Source of the DNA: Acinetobacter haemolyticus CIP 64.3 = MTCC 9819
GTDB lineage: Bacteria > Pseudomonadota > Gammaproteobacteria > Pseudomonadales > Moraxellaceae
Assembly: GCF_000369065.1 (NCBI RefSeq)
Contig: NZ_KB849804.1
Coordinates: 299,303-363,302 of the forward strand
Reading direction: 5' to 3'
DNA length: 64,000 bases
In this document: piece by piece, positions 19,179-28,716 of the stretch
Numbering within the stretch: position 1 is the first letter of the stretch
How the letters are laid out: each line of letters begins with the position of its first letter
Notes under the pieces: generated by a model
What the model saw: only the letters and a program-made list of their open reading frames with translations
Database searches by the model: none
Told to the model about the DNA's origin: nothing
Position numbers and translations under genes: made by a program

Positions 19179-21293
19179 ATGGAAACAACACAAACAAAAT
19201 CATCACTTCCCTCTAAGCTCTTATGGAGTTTGGTTGCCATTGTAGGTGCGATCTCATTTGGGATACTTGCAGTGAGTCGAGGTGAACATGTCAATGCAGT
19301 TTGGCTAGTGCTCGCTGCAGTCTGTGTGTATAGCATTGCTTATCGGTTCTACAGTTTATTTATTGCCAACAAGGTTTTTGAATTAAATCCCAAGCGATTG
19401 ACCCCAGCGCATCGCTTAAATGATGGTTTGGATTATGTCCCAACCAATAAATATGTGTTGTTTGGACACCATTTTGCTGCAATCGCTGGAGCTGGTCCTT
19501 TAGTCGGTCCAATTTTAGCCGCTCAAATGGGTTACTTACCAGGAACGATATGGCTTTTGGTTGGTGTCGTGATTGCTGGTGCGGTACAAGATTTCCTTGT
19601 TTTGTTTATCTCAACACGTCGAGATGGTCGCTCATTGGGTGAAATGGCAAAACAGGAATTGGGTACCTTTGCAGGTGTGATCGTCATGCTGGGTACGCTA
19701 GGTGTGATGGTAATTATTCTTGCGGTACTGGCTTTAGTTGTGGTCAAAGCCCTTGCTGAAAGTCCATGGGGCGTATTTAGTATCGCAGCAACTATTCCGA
19801 TTGCTCTGTTCATGGGCATTTATATGCGTTATCTGCGCCCAGGGAAAATTGCAGAGGTTTCAATTATCGGCTTTGTCCTGATGATGGCTGCCATTGTATT
19901 TGGTGGTGATGTTGCAAAGCATCCTTATTGGGGTGAGTTTTTCACCTTAACTGGAACGCAACTCACATGGGGACTGATTATTTATGGTTTTATTGCCTCT
20001 GTGTTGCCCGTTTGGTTGTTACTGGCGCCACGTGATTATCTCTCGACCTTTCTTAAAATTGGTGTGATTGCGGGTCTGGCTGTTGGTATCTTATTTGCAA
20101 TGCCTGAACTGAAGATGCCTGCGGTAACACATTTTATTGATGGTACGGGACCTGTCTTTTCAGGAAGTTTATTTCCTTTCTTATTTATTACCATTGCTTG
20201 TGGTGCGATCTCTGGTTTCCATGCTTTGGTTTCTTCAGGAACAACCCCAAAACTGGTTGATAACGAAGTCAATATTCGCATGATTGGTTATGGTGGTATG
20301 TTGATGGAGTCTTTTGTCGGCATCATGGCAATGATTTGCGCCACAGTTTTAGATCCAGGTATCTATTTTGCGATCAATGCACCAGCTGCGGTATTGGGTA
20401 CAAGTGTCGAATCTGCTGCGGAGGCCGTACGCAATCTAGGCTTTGTGGTCACGCCTGAAATGTTGACTGTTTTGGCCCAAGAAGTGGGTGAAAATTCTGT
20501 TTTATCTCGTACGGGTGGTGCACCGACATTTGCAATTGGTATGGCGCACATTATTTCAGAAATTTTCAATAATCGCTCGATGATGGCATTTTGGTATCAC
20601 TTCGCGATTTTATTTGAAGCTCTATTCATCTTAACAGCAGTAGATGCTGGAACTCGTGCTTGTCGTTTCATGGTTCAAGATACAGTGGGCATCGTTGTCC
20701 CAGCAGTGAAAAACTCAAGTTCATTTGTTGGAAATCTGATCGGTACTTTTGTCGCTGTTGCAGGATGGGGGTATTTCGTTTATCAAGGGGTGGTTGATCC
20801 TCTCGGTGGGATTAACTCCTTATGGCCATTATTTGGTATCGGTAACCAAATCCTCGCCTCAATGGCATTGATTCTGGGTACGGTGATTTTGTTTAAGATG
20901 AAAAAGGAAAAATATGTTTGGGTGACGATCATTCCAACGATTTTCCTTGTCATCACCTCAATGACTGCGGGTTGGCAAAAGATTTTCCATGATAATCCCA
21001 AAATTGGTTTCCTTGCTCAATCCAATCGTTTTTCAGATGCGATCGCCCGTGGTGAAGTTCTCGCACCAGCAAAATCGATCGCTGAAATGCAAACCATTGT
21101 ATTGTCGAATCAAATCAATGCTGCACTATGCGCCTTCTTTATGATTGTTGCTGTGGTTATGATTATTGCGTCAATTGGTGCAGTTCGTAGAGCCTTGGCA
21201 AGCCCAACGCCAACAGCAAAAGAAGCGCCAGCGGTATTTACTGAAACCCCAATGACTGCAAATAGTCTAAAAGGAGGTCATGATGGAGTTTAA
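19179..21293 (+). CDS. cstA: Carbon starvation protein CstA, putative peptide/pyruvate transporter
   Basis: 704 aa, multi-spanning inner-membrane protein. Typical CstA sequence: LDYVPTNKYVLFGHHFAAIAGAGPLVGP near residue 80, GAVQDFLVLF, and FTAVDAGTRACRFM-like text near residue 490. Family members import peptides or pyruvate under carbon limitation. The last codons overlap the start of the small YbdD-like gene, forming the standard cstA-ybdD pair. Own promoter region after the efp terminator. Confidence 0.93.
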   Translation: METTQTKSSLPSKLLWSLVAIVGAISFGILAVSRGEHVNAVWLVLAAVCVYSIAYRFYSLFIANKVFELNPKRLTPAHRLNDGLDYVPTNKYVLFGHHFAAIAGAGPLVGPILAAQMGYLPGTIWLLVGVVIAGAVQDFLVLFISTRRDGRSLGEMAKQELGTFAGVIVMLGTLGVMVIILAVLALVVVKALAESPWGVFSIAATIPIALFMGIYMRYLRPGKIAEVSIIGFVLMMAAIVFGGDVAKHPYWGEFFTLTGTQLTWGLIIYGFIASVLPVWLLLAPRDYLSTFLKIGVIAGLAVGILFAMPELKMPAVTHFIDGTGPVFSGSLFPFLFITIACGAISGFHALVSSGTTPKLVDNEVNIRMIGYGGMLMESFVGIMAMICATVLDPGIYFAINAPAAVLGTSVESAAEAVRNLGFVVTPEMLTVLAQEVGENSVLSRTGGAPTFAIGMAHIISEIFNNRSMMAFWYHFAILFEALFILTAVDAGTRACRFMVQDTVGIVVPAVKNSSSFVGNLIGTFVAVAGWGYFVYQGVVDPLGGINSLWPLFGIGNQILASMALILGTVILFKMKKEKYVWVTIIPTIFLVITSMTAGWQKIFHDNPKIGFLAQSNRFSDAIARGEVLAPAKSIAEMQTIVLSNQINAALCAFFMIVAVVMIIASIGAVRRALASPTPTAKEAPAVFTETPMTANSLKGGHDGV

Positions 21294-21582
21294 GATAGCG
21301 CGTAAAAGCGGTTCGATCATTGTAAAGATCATTAAATTTACGATCATGTCGCAAAAACAATTGTTGTTATCCCCACGAAATTGGTCTCGGATCGCAGTGT
21401 TGTGGCAACGTTTGCAGCAAAGTTTTCGTTTAATGGTAGGTGTGCCTGACTATGAAACGTATTTACAGCACATGAAAACACATCATCCAGATCTGACCCC
21501 TATGGATGCAAAAACGTTTTATCGTCATTGTGTCGATGCACGTTACCCAAGTTCGGGAAATATGAAAAAATGTCCTTGCTAG
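21280..21582 (+). CDS. YbdD/YjiX family small protein
   Basis: 100 aa, with AAGGAGG just before ATGATG and the start overlapping cstA. The C-terminal half (MVGVPDYETYLQHMKTHH, then PMDAKTFYRHCVDARYP, ending KKCPC) is the conserved YbdD/YjiX domain; the N-terminal 35 residues are a longer extension than in the E. coli proteins. Likely a partner or regulator of the CstA-type transporter. Confidence 0.88.
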   Translation: MMEFKIARKSGSIIVKIIKFTIMSQKQLLLSPRNWSRIAVLWQRLQQSFRLMVGVPDYETYLQHMKTHHPDLTPMDAKTFYRHCVDARYPSSGNMKKCPC

Positions 21583-21610
21583 AAATTATTTGATTTCTTT
21601 GAAAAAATTA

Positions 21611-21649
21611 TAAAACAGTGTATGTTGAATCATGCACTGTTTTATTTTT
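21611..21649 (+). terminator. Terminator after the cstA operon
   Basis: AAAACAGTG pairs with CACTGTTTT across a 14-nt loop and is followed by ATTTTT. It lies directly before the MoxR gene. Confidence 0.75.
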
Positions 21650-21663
21650 GGGGAGATAGAATA

Positions 21664-22623
21664 ATGTGGGGTCTGGAAAAAGTTTCAGCTCAAGATCATA
21701 TGCAGCAACATCAAAAAATAAAACAAGATATTCAGGGCTATGGCACTAAAATCGAACGTTTTTTAGTTGAAGTGAATCAACTGATTCTTGATAAGCCACA
21801 ACAAACCAAATTGGCACTGACTTGCTTATTGGCAGGTGGTCATGTGCTATTTGAAGATTTACCGGGATTGGGGAAGACTACATTGGCGAGTGCTTTAGCA
21901 CGGCTAGCAGGTCTGCATTTTCAACGTATTCAATTTACCAATGACATGTTAGCCAGTGATGTGATTGGTATTAATATTTTTAATCAAAAAGAACACGTTT
22001 TTGAGTTTAAAAAAGGACCTGTTTTTACCCAGATATTGTTGGGTGATGAAATCAATCGTTGTAGTCCCAAAACGCAAAGTGCGCTGTTGGAAGCAATGGA
22101 AGAGGGCGCAGTCACGGTTGATGGTATCAATTACGAATTGCCACAACCTTTTTGGGTCTTGGCCACTCAAAATCCACTGTTTCAAAGTGGGACTTATGCT
22201 TTGCCTGAATCGCAATTGGATCGTTTCCTGATGCGTTTATCTTTGGGCTATCCATCTCGTCAGGCTGAAAAATTGTTATTACAGCAAAGTTCAAGACAAT
22301 TGCTGATTCATCAATTAGATGCGGTTTTTGATCAAGCCGATATTTTGCAGTTACGTGAACTTGCGCAGCAGGTTTATCTTAGTGAAGCTGTTTTAACATA
22401 TATTTTAGATCTTGCTGCTGAAACAAGAAAACAACCGCATGGACTGTCTACGCGTGGCGTACTGGCTTTGAAAGCTGCATCACAAGCATATGCATTAGTA
22501 GAGGGGCGTAGTTTTGTGAGTACAGACGATGTGCAGGCTGTATTTGTTGCTGTGGTAACGCATCGTTTAGGGGTGTCGGAAGCAGAAGTGGAAAGGATTT
22601 TGCAATCGGTTAATGTGTTGTAG
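21664..22623 (+). CDS. MoxR-family AAA ATPase
   Basis: 319 aa from the ATG at 21664 (GGGGAGA upstream); the frame is open to 21622. Walker A GLPGLGKTTLAS (around residue 68), Walker B LLGDEINRCSPKTQ, sensor region ATQNPLFQSGTYALPE and arginine finger region are all present. MoxR proteins act as chaperone-like ATPases. First of a three-gene cluster with a DUF58 and a TgpA-type transglutaminase protein, a widespread combination. Confidence 0.9.
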   Translation: MWGLEKVSAQDHMQQHQKIKQDIQGYGTKIERFLVEVNQLILDKPQQTKLALTCLLAGGHVLFEDLPGLGKTTLASALARLAGLHFQRIQFTNDMLASDVIGINIFNQKEHVFEFKKGPVFTQILLGDEINRCSPKTQSALLEAMEEGAVTVDGINYELPQPFWVLATQNPLFQSGTYALPESQLDRFLMRLSLGYPSRQAEKLLLQQSSRQLLIHQLDAVFDQADILQLRELAQQVYLSEAVLTYILDLAAETRKQPHGLSTRGVLALKAASQAYALVEGRSFVSTDDVQAVFVAVVTHRLGVSEAEVERILQSVNVL

Positions 22624-22637
22624 TCGAGAATGAACAC

Positions 22638-23555
22638 ATGCAGAACAGATTAAAGCGCAGACTACAACAGTGGGTATCAAAGCGATTTCAGGTGGAACAA
22701 AGTAAAACCTTCTTGCAAAAGGATGTTTTGGTATTTATTCATACTCATGGTCTGCTATATATCGTTCTTATTCTGATTACCTTTATTGCAGGCATTAACT
22801 ATGCAAATAACCTGATTTTAGGTCTTTGTTTTTTAATGAGTGCAATTTTATGCATTAGTTTTTATCTCACTTTTAAACAATTATATGGTCTACATGTTGA
22901 GCTAATAACGGCAGAGGTGGGGCAAGTCGGTCAGGTTTTAACATTGAAATTAAACTTTAAACAGCCAACAAAGACGAATCGATATTTACAAATCCAATGG
23001 CAACAACAGCAACAGCTCTTTTATTTAAATCAGACTCAGCAGAGTATTGAGTTGGCATTTTTTCCACAACAGCGCGGCATTTATCAGTTTGATGCAATTA
23101 AAATTTATTCGACTTATCCTTTGGGATTGGTGCGTGCATGGACATATTTAAATTTAATGGAAAAAGTTTGGATTGCGCCCAAAGCTTATGAATGGCAAAA
23201 AGAACATAAAAATCAGCCGAGTGCTGCGCATGATCGTTTAGATGAGTTTCGTGAGCTAAGAGCATTTCAGCATGGGGATTCTTACCAAAATGTTGCATGG
23301 AAACAGGTGGCTAGAGGGCAAGGATTTTTTATTAAAATGTTTGAGGCACAAGCAACACAACAGTATTTAGAAATTGATTATCAGCATATTCCTGCGCAGA
23401 GCCACGAAGAGAAGCTGAGCTTTATGATGGGCTTGATCGAACAATGTGAGCAATATGGTGATGATTATGCAGTGATTTTGCCGCATGTACGTTTGGATAG
23501 AGGTCAGGGAAATACGCAATTGATCCAAGCAAAACGCTTGTTGGCACAGGCGTAA
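22638..23555 (+). CDS. DUF58 domain protein
   Basis: 305 aa with two N-terminal membrane segments (residues about 35-80) and a C-terminal DUF58 region marked by DRLDEFRELRAFQHGDSYQNVAWKQVAR (split here as DEFRELRAFQHGD and NVAWKQVAR). Family members accompany MoxR ATPases and usually contain a vWA-like fold. Sits 14 bases after the MoxR gene and 4 bases before the transglutaminase gene. Confidence 0.88.
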   Translation: MQNRLKRRLQQWVSKRFQVEQSKTFLQKDVLVFIHTHGLLYIVLILITFIAGINYANNLILGLCFLMSAILCISFYLTFKQLYGLHVELITAEVGQVGQVLTLKLNFKQPTKTNRYLQIQWQQQQQLFYLNQTQQSIELAFFPQQRGIYQFDAIKIYSTYPLGLVRAWTYLNLMEKVWIAPKAYEWQKEHKNQPSAAHDRLDEFRELRAFQHGDSYQNVAWKQVARGQGFFIKMFEAQATQQYLEIDYQHIPAQSHEEKLSFMMGLIEQCEQYGDDYAVILPHVRLDRGQGNTQLIQAKRLLAQA

Positions 23556-23559
23556 TGAC

Positions 23560-25551
23560 ATGATGACAAAGCAAAATTATTTTTCTGTTTTGACTGTATT
23601 GATTTGTATCTTGATTGGACAACTGGCTTTTATTCCTGTCACTTTGAGTGGTTTTTGGGGAATTGTATGGCTATTAATGTTGTGGCGTTATCACAAGCAG
23701 GATTTAACACCGATATCTAAACTTATCCTCCTTGGGTTTATTGCCATCTCATTTGGTCTAATTTATTTCCATTATAAAAGCTTGCTGGGAGTGGAACCCG
23801 GCGTTGCTCTATTAAGTACGTGTTTATTTGCCAAAAGTTTGGAAGCGAAAACAACACGTGATTTATTGATTGTATTTAATTTTGCTTTATTTGTAGGCGC
23901 AAGCTTGCTGTTACATAGTCAAGCATTTTGGATGGCTTTGATTGTCTTCGTAACATTTGTCATTTGTTTGATGGGGTTATATCGTATTCAAACGGGTTTG
24001 TTTAACCAAAATAGATTATCTTCAAATCAGTTAAAGCAAGATGCTAAACAGATTTTTAAGTTCATTGGTATTGCCACACCATTTTTTATTTTGTTATTCA
24101 TTTTCTTTCCTCGACTTCCGCCACTTTGGGCGATTCCGATTCAAAATGACCAAGCGATAACAGGTATCAGTGATCGTATGTCACCTGGGGATATTGCACG
24201 TTTATCGCAATCTACGGCGTTGGCATTTCGGATTGTTGCAGATATGCAGCAGCTTCCAACACGACAAGAATTGTATTGGCGTGCTTTAGTTCTAGATGAA
24301 TATGATGGTGTAACTTGGACCAGTAGTTATGTTAATCAACAGATAAGAGGGACACCTAACAGTTCACGTAGTGTGACATATCAATATTTACCCGCAGACG
24401 AGCAAAGTAACTGGATTATGGGGTTGGAATATTCTATTCCGCAAGAAAGGTATTTACAGCTCTATCACGATGATAGTATTCGTCCAATTAAATTGATCAA
24501 ACGTAACCAACCTATACAAATGCAATGGTTGGGTCGTACAAGTGCAGAGCGTCGCGTTTTATCAGCCCAACAATTTGAGTTAAATACTCGATTTAATGAG
24601 GATTTGGATAAAAAGGCGCAAGAATTAGCAAATGAATTGTTTGAACAGAGTCAGCGTCATCCTGAACGATACGTTCGAGCAGTATTGACGTGGTATAGGC
24701 AAAATGGCTTTGTTTATACTTTAACCCCCGGTACATTGAGCGGAAATCGCATCGACCAATTCTTATTTTCTAGTCGAACAGGTTTCTGTGAGCATTATGC
24801 ATCGAGTTTCGTCATGTTGATGCGATATGTGGGTATTCCTGCGCGAGTCGTCACAGGTTACCAAGGCGGACAACGTGCTCTTGATGGAAAAAGTTGGGAA
24901 GTTCGTCAGCTAGATGCACATGCATGGAGTGAGGTGTATCTGGATGGACGGTGGCAACGGGTAGACCCAACGGCAATCATCGCACCACAACGCTTCGATA
25001 CCAGTATGCAAGATTATTTAACTCAGGATCAGCGGATCTGGGGAGATCAGCAGACCAAAGCTTGGCAGATGCAACAATTTAAATTTTTGAAGAATGTCCG
25101 TATTTGGAGCGATTATCTGGGTTATCAATGGCAAAGTAAAGTTGTCGGCTATGATGTTGATAAACAGAAAAACTGGTTATCTAAAATAGGATTAGATACG
25201 ACTTATGGTTACGTTGTCATGTTGATTTGTGGCGTAGCAGGAATATTAATTCTTTATATATTTTTCTCATTATGGCAACGAAATCAACAGCAAGCACCAT
25301 ACCACCGAATGATTTTAAAATTTCAAAAAACTGTTCCCAAGCATATGCAGAAAATGCCCGCTGAGACATTTCAGGTTTGGATACAACGTTTATCGGCTGA
25401 TCTTGAAAATCATGAGGCTTTTGAACAAGTGGTTGTGTTGTATCAGAAAATCGTATTTTTGGAGCAGGGCAATGCTAAAGATCTTGCGCAATTTAAGAAG
25501 TTGCTTAAAGACTGTGCGATTGCAATCAAACAGGCTCAAAAAAACTTGTGA
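23560..25551 (+). CDS. TgpA-like transglutaminase-domain membrane protein (DUF3488)
   Basis: 663 aa. Five or six N-terminal membrane spans (about 8-190), a large extracytoplasmic transglutaminase domain with Cys in TGFCEHYASSF, His in DAHAWSEVYL and Asp in RVDPTA, one more span (about 540-565) and a short cytoplasmic tail. Matches the Pseudomonas TgpA arrangement, a periplasmic transglutaminase-like enzyme of unknown substrate. Last gene of the MoxR-DUF58-TgpA cluster. Confidence 0.9.
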   Translation: MMTKQNYFSVLTVLICILIGQLAFIPVTLSGFWGIVWLLMLWRYHKQDLTPISKLILLGFIAISFGLIYFHYKSLLGVEPGVALLSTCLFAKSLEAKTTRDLLIVFNFALFVGASLLLHSQAFWMALIVFVTFVICLMGLYRIQTGLFNQNRLSSNQLKQDAKQIFKFIGIATPFFILLFIFFPRLPPLWAIPIQNDQAITGISDRMSPGDIARLSQSTALAFRIVADMQQLPTRQELYWRALVLDEYDGVTWTSSYVNQQIRGTPNSSRSVTYQYLPADEQSNWIMGLEYSIPQERYLQLYHDDSIRPIKLIKRNQPIQMQWLGRTSAERRVLSAQQFELNTRFNEDLDKKAQELANELFEQSQRHPERYVRAVLTWYRQNGFVYTLTPGTLSGNRIDQFLFSSRTGFCEHYASSFVMLMRYVGIPARVVTGYQGGQRALDGKSWEVRQLDAHAWSEVYLDGRWQRVDPTAIIAPQRFDTSMQDYLTQDQRIWGDQQTKAWQMQQFKFLKNVRIWSDYLGYQWQSKVVGYDVDKQKNWLSKIGLDTTYGYVVMLICGVAGILILYIFFSLWQRNQQQAPYHRMILKFQKTVPKHMQKMPAETFQVWIQRLSADLENHEAFEQVVVLYQKIVFLEQGNAKDLAQFKKLLKDCAIAIKQAQKNL

Positions 25552-25586
25552 TCAGTCAGAAAAATGCATATCATGCTTTTCATTCT

Positions 25587-25663
25587 AGGTGTATAGCTCA
25601 GTTGGTTAGAGCGCTACGTTGACATCGTAGAGGTCAGCAGTTCGAGTCTGCTTATACCTACCA
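25587..25663 (+). tRNA. tRNA-Val (anticodon GAC)
   Basis: A complete cloverleaf: acceptor AGGTGTA/TATACCT with one G-U pair, D arm GCTC...GAGC, anticodon arm CTACG-TTGACAT-CGTAG, a five-base variable loop, T arm AGCAG-TTCGAGT-CTGCT, then ACCA with encoded CCA. It is the prophage target: the 3' part, from the anticodon loop on, is repeated at 62347. Confidence 0.96.
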
Positions 25664-25664
25664 A
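25619..25664 (+). repeat. attL core (46-bp direct repeat)
   Basis: 46 identical bases, beginning TTGACATCGTAGAGGTCAGC, recur at 62347-62392. The repeat starts in the anticodon loop and runs through the tRNA 3' end, so integration rebuilt a complete tRNA gene on the left. Together the two copies bracket the prophage. Confidence 0.93.
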
Positions 25665-25672
25665 GATAAAAC

Positions 25673-25712
25673 AAAGGCTTACAAGCAATTCAATGACTTG
25701 TAGGCCTTTTTT
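25673..25712 (+). terminator. Phage-borne terminator between tRNA and integrase
   Basis: AAAGGCTTACAAG pairs with CTTGTAGGCCTTT (one G-U) and is followed by TTT. It probably replaces the host tRNA terminator, which was displaced to 62418. Confidence 0.8.
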
Positions 25713-25764
25713 AATATCTGCTATTTGTCGCTGTTGGCGCAAATGTTGTGCATTTTGGTGAAAA

Positions 25765-25795
25765 TACGCCATAATTTACGCCAAGATTACGCCAA
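25765..25795 (+). promoter_or_regulatory. Direct repeats TTACGCCAA, candidate integrase arm sites (left)
   Basis: TACGCCA at 25765, TTACGCCAA at 25776 and TTACGCCAA at 25787 lie just upstream of the integrase start. The same nonamer is found near the other end at 62299-62307. Spacing and position at both ends fit integrase arm-type binding sites; they could also autoregulate int. Confidence 0.55.
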
Positions 25796-25805
25796 GACCC
25801 ATACG

Positions 25806-26819
25806 ATGAAATTACCCAAACCTAGAAAAAGAGGTGATGCTTACCGAATCGAACTTATGTTTGATGGTAAGCGCTATTCAGCTACCCGAGATACTCCAAA
25901 AGAATGCGAGCAATGGGCTGCTTTAAAGATATTAGAACTTAAGGCCAATGCTGGCGAATCCGTATTAAAGGAAACCAAGCCTGTATTTACCTTCAAAGAA
26001 TTATTTGATGAATATTTCGAGAAAGTAGGCCGCCACTCAAAATCTAAAGACTGGATCCTTGTTCAATACAAAACTTTTGAAAATAAGTTTGGTGAACTGG
26101 CTTATAAGAATATTTATGACATCACACCCCAAGATTTAACAGCTTGGCGTAATAGGCGAAGTACCCAGGTAAAAGAAAATACTGTTCTTAAGGAAATTTC
26201 ACTGTTTTCCGCTATGTTCACTTATGCTCAAAAGGAAATGTTCCTGTTGGATGTAAATGCATGGATGCAGATCACTAAGCCAATTAAGCCTGAATCTCGA
26301 TATCGACGGATTGCTCAGCATGAAATAAATAAAATGCTTGAGCTACTGGAGTATGAAATAGGGCAGGTACCCACATTGCCACAACACTATGTTGCATGGG
26401 GATTCTTATTTGCCATTGAGACTGCTATGCGAAAGGGTGAAATCCTCAGCATGAAGCGTTCTGAAATTTATGATGGTTATGTGCATCTACCTAGAACCAA
26501 GAACGGATCCAAGCGCAATGTACCCCTATCTAAATTCGCAAAAGAGTTAATAGCATTGATTCCTCATGAAGATGAGAAAATTATTCCTCAGTCAGCAGAT
26601 GCATTTAGAAAGCTGTGGGAAAGAAGAAAGGCTGATTCGGGTATTGAAGATTTGCACTTCCATGATACCCGACATGAAGCTATTTCAAGAATGGTGAAGA
26701 TAAGAAAATTACCGGTAGAGGTGCTGGCTAAAATTACTGGACACAGAAAAATCGAAGTACTGGTAAATGTTTACTACAATCCAGATGCAGCCGAACTGGT
26801 TGAAATGTTCAATTCATAA
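25806..26819 (+). CDS. int: Tyrosine-family phage integrase
   Basis: 337 aa from the ATG at 25806 (MKLPKPRKRGDAYRIEL); the frame is open to 25725, but that would run through the arm-type repeats. Catalytic set: Arg in ETAMRKGEI, Lys in TKNGSKRNVPL, H-x-x-R in HDTRHEAISRM, His in ITGHRKIEV and the nucleophile Tyr in VNVYYNPDA. Mediates integration and excision at tRNA-Val(GAC). It faces the leftward recombination operon and shares a bidirectional terminator with its last gene. Confidence 0.95.
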   Translation: MKLPKPRKRGDAYRIELMFDGKRYSATRDTPKECEQWAALKILELKANAGESVLKETKPVFTFKELFDEYFEKVGRHSKSKDWILVQYKTFENKFGELAYKNIYDITPQDLTAWRNRRSTQVKENTVLKEISLFSAMFTYAQKEMFLLDVNAWMQITKPIKPESRYRRIAQHEINKMLELLEYEIGQVPTLPQHYVAWGFLFAIETAMRKGEILSMKRSEIYDGYVHLPRTKNGSKRNVPLSKFAKELIALIPHEDEKIIPQSADAFRKLWERRKADSGIEDLHFHDTRHEAISRMVKIRKLPVEVLAKITGHRKIEVLVNVYYNPDAAELVEMFNS

Positions 26820-26821
26820 AA

Positions 26822-26846
26822 AAAGAGAGCCTAGTTAGCTCTCTTT
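26822..26846. terminator. Bidirectional terminator between int and the HTH gene
   Basis: AAAGAGAGC-CTAGTTA-GCTCTCTTT; the loop contains the stop codon of the minus-strand gene, so the hairpin overlaps its coding end. Confidence 0.75.
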
Positions 26847-27118
26847 CTTCCACGCTTAGTTTTTGAATCCTTGAGCATCTGTGATGCTGCTGTTGGATCA
26901 TATAAAAATTTACCTTCCGTACCCTGATTAATGGCTACCAGTTTTCTACGAACGGTTGCAGCTGAAACACCATGACGCTGTGCAATCTCAGCAGCAGAAA
27001 TCAATTCAACCTTTTCCTGCCGCATTTCCACTACTGTTGCACCACCAATGATTGCACCTAAAAAAAGCTGCGGAGGTGCATCAGATTCAACAGTAATGGT
27101 GTACTTAAGTGCCCCCAT
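26831..27118 (-). CDS. Small HTH protein, excisionase candidate
   Basis: 95 aa. The central part ISAAEIAQRHGVSAATVRRKL (residues about 42-62, given here as ISAAEIAQRHGVSAA) is a clear helix-turn-helix; the tail is basic (KTKRGRKRAN). It is the last gene of the leftward operon that starts at the left operator cluster and lies next to int, where lambdoid phages carry xis. That makes a recombination-directionality or regulatory role plausible, but no specific family match is claimed. Confidence 0.55.
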   Translation of the reverse strand: MGALKYTITVESDAPPQLFLGAIIGGATVVEMRQEKVELISAAEIAQRHGVSAATVRRKLVAINQGTEGKFLYDPTAASQMLKDSKTKRGRKRAN

Positions 27119-27152
27119 CAGACTAACTCCTCTAATATTGTTCCATTTCAGA

Positions 27153-27170
27153 CCACACCCGAAGGTGTGG
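27153..27170 (-). other. Hairpin with UUCG tetraloop upstream of the HTH gene
   Basis: In the minus-strand transcript, CCACACC and GGTGTGG form a 7-bp stem closing a C(UUCG)G tetraloop, one of the most stable small RNA loops. No T-tract follows, so it is more likely an mRNA stabiliser or processing site than a terminator. Confidence 0.5.
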
Positions 27171-27181
27171 CCAGATCCGTG

Positions 27182-28699
27182 TTAGTTGCTTTGGAACATA
27201 TCGAACTGATCTTCGATCAATTTCTTTTTCTGCGCGTAGGCTTGCAGTAATTCCTGTTGATGCTCATTGGTCAAATTCGGCTTAGCTGCATTCATTTGCT
27301 GTGCAACTTGTCGAATGTCTTCACCGTTCTTGGCATCAGAGATCAGGAGGGTAAGACCGTTTTTAACTGATCCGCTTTTGAGAGGATCTACAGCAGGTGC
27401 TTGTGAGGCCTCAAACTTGGCACGTACTTGCTCAATGTTTGCTTGAAGGTATTGGGCATCTGTCTGATTCAATCCGCTGTCATTCTCAATCTGTTCTTCT
27501 AGATCTAGTACATCGGCCAGCGACTTGGCACCATTCAGAGCTTTGGCATATTCCTTTTTCATTTCCGCAGAGCTTGGCTGTTTCTTCTGCTCAACCATAG
27601 CTTCGGCTTCTGCTTGAAGGCGCTTCAATTCATCTACGCTTAACGCCCCATCTCCGACATCATTTGATGTTTGATTTTGGACATTTTCAGCTTGTTGAGC
27701 CGGCGGAATATCTTCTACTGGTGCGTCTTCCACGGCTTTAGGTTGACGTGAGCGCTTTGGCTTTTCTTCTGCAGGTACTTCTTCGACAACCTTAGGCTGG
27801 AACTTTTGAGCCTGAGCATTCACCAGTTTTGTGAGTTCTTTGCGTGCCGAGTCATCTGTAATATCAAATACTTTTTCTTCTAAAGCATTCAGTTCGGCAG
27901 GTGATTTAACGGCAAGGATGTCGCGTTTTAATTGAGATGTATCAGCCTTAACTACCAGTTCCTGATCCGGTGTAACGTCAATGATCTGGTCTTGTTCTTC
28001 TTCAGCAGAACGTAGGCCCATCAATAACTCTGGTGCATAGACACGGCCAAAGAATGAAGCAGCACGATAGCGCAGCATCTGCTCAGGCATGGTTTGCCAT
28101 TTAGAGCCGTTCTTCTGGTACCAGCCTTCCTTCACTGCCATTTCTACAGAAATAGTTGAAGATTTTAAAATGATAGGCTTGCCGTTTTCGTCAACCGATC
28201 CTTTTTCTTCAACCCATGCATAACAAGACAGGTTTTGAATTTTAACTTTTTTGGTGACGTTGCTTTTACGTCCGTTGTTCCATTGAGTTTCCTGATACTC
28301 GACTTCTTTTTCGCCCAAGTCTTTCATCTCAAAACGTAATGAAGTGAAGCGACCACAGCTATTAATTGCAGCCATAATAAATTGTGATGACCAAGCTGGA
28401 CGACCTTCAATGATGTAAAGGTTTTGCATCACCATTAATTCATCTGCACCGAGTCGATTAGCAATATTTAGAGCAATAATGCAGTTAGATAAACCGCTTG
28501 GGTTTGGTTCTTCACGATATTGCCAATTGCCATTGTTATCCTTGCCAGCCTTGACTTTTGTCACTGCGCGATATTGTTCTGGTACCAACGTTGAATTTGA
28601 TAGCATCTTCGCTACACGTTGAGATAACTCGAAAGCTTCGAGATTCAATAAGCCAACTGAGATAGAAGAAGTAGCAACTTGATTTGCTTGAGCATTCAT
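27182..28699 (-). CDS. RecT-like single-strand annealing protein with long C-terminal extension
   Basis: 505 aa. The first 240 residues look like a phage RecT-type annealing protein (LSNCIIALNIANRLGADELM, EGRPAWSSQFIMAAINSCG, EQMLRYRAASFFGRVYAPELLMGL). Residues about 250-505 are a Glu/Lys/Ala-rich, partly repetitive tail. It is preceded on the same strand by a RecE-like nuclease gene 17 bases away, the standard exonuclease-annealing pair. Likely role: recombination and repair of replicating phage DNA. Subfamily not resolved. Confidence 0.75.
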   Translation of the reverse strand: MNAQANQVATSSISVGLLNLEAFELSQRVAKMLSNSTLVPEQYRAVTKVKAGKDNNGNWQYREEPNPSGLSNCIIALNIANRLGADELMVMQNLYIIEGRPAWSSQFIMAAINSCGRFTSLRFEMKDLGEKEVEYQETQWNNGRKSNVTKKVKIQNLSCYAWVEEKGSVDENGKPIILKSSTISVEMAVKEGWYQKNGSKWQTMPEQMLRYRAASFFGRVYAPELLMGLRSAEEEQDQIIDVTPDQELVVKADTSQLKRDILAVKSPAELNALEEKVFDITDDSARKELTKLVNAQAQKFQPKVVEEVPAEEKPKRSRQPKAVEDAPVEDIPPAQQAENVQNQTSNDVGDGALSVDELKRLQAEAEAMVEQKKQPSSAEMKKEYAKALNGAKSLADVLDLEEQIENDSGLNQTDAQYLQANIEQVRAKFEASQAPAVDPLKSGSVKNGLTLLISDAKNGEDIRQVAQQMNAAKPNLTNEHQQELLQAYAQKKKLIEDQFDMFQSN

Positions 28700-28716
28700 A
28701 ATAAAAATTCCTAAAA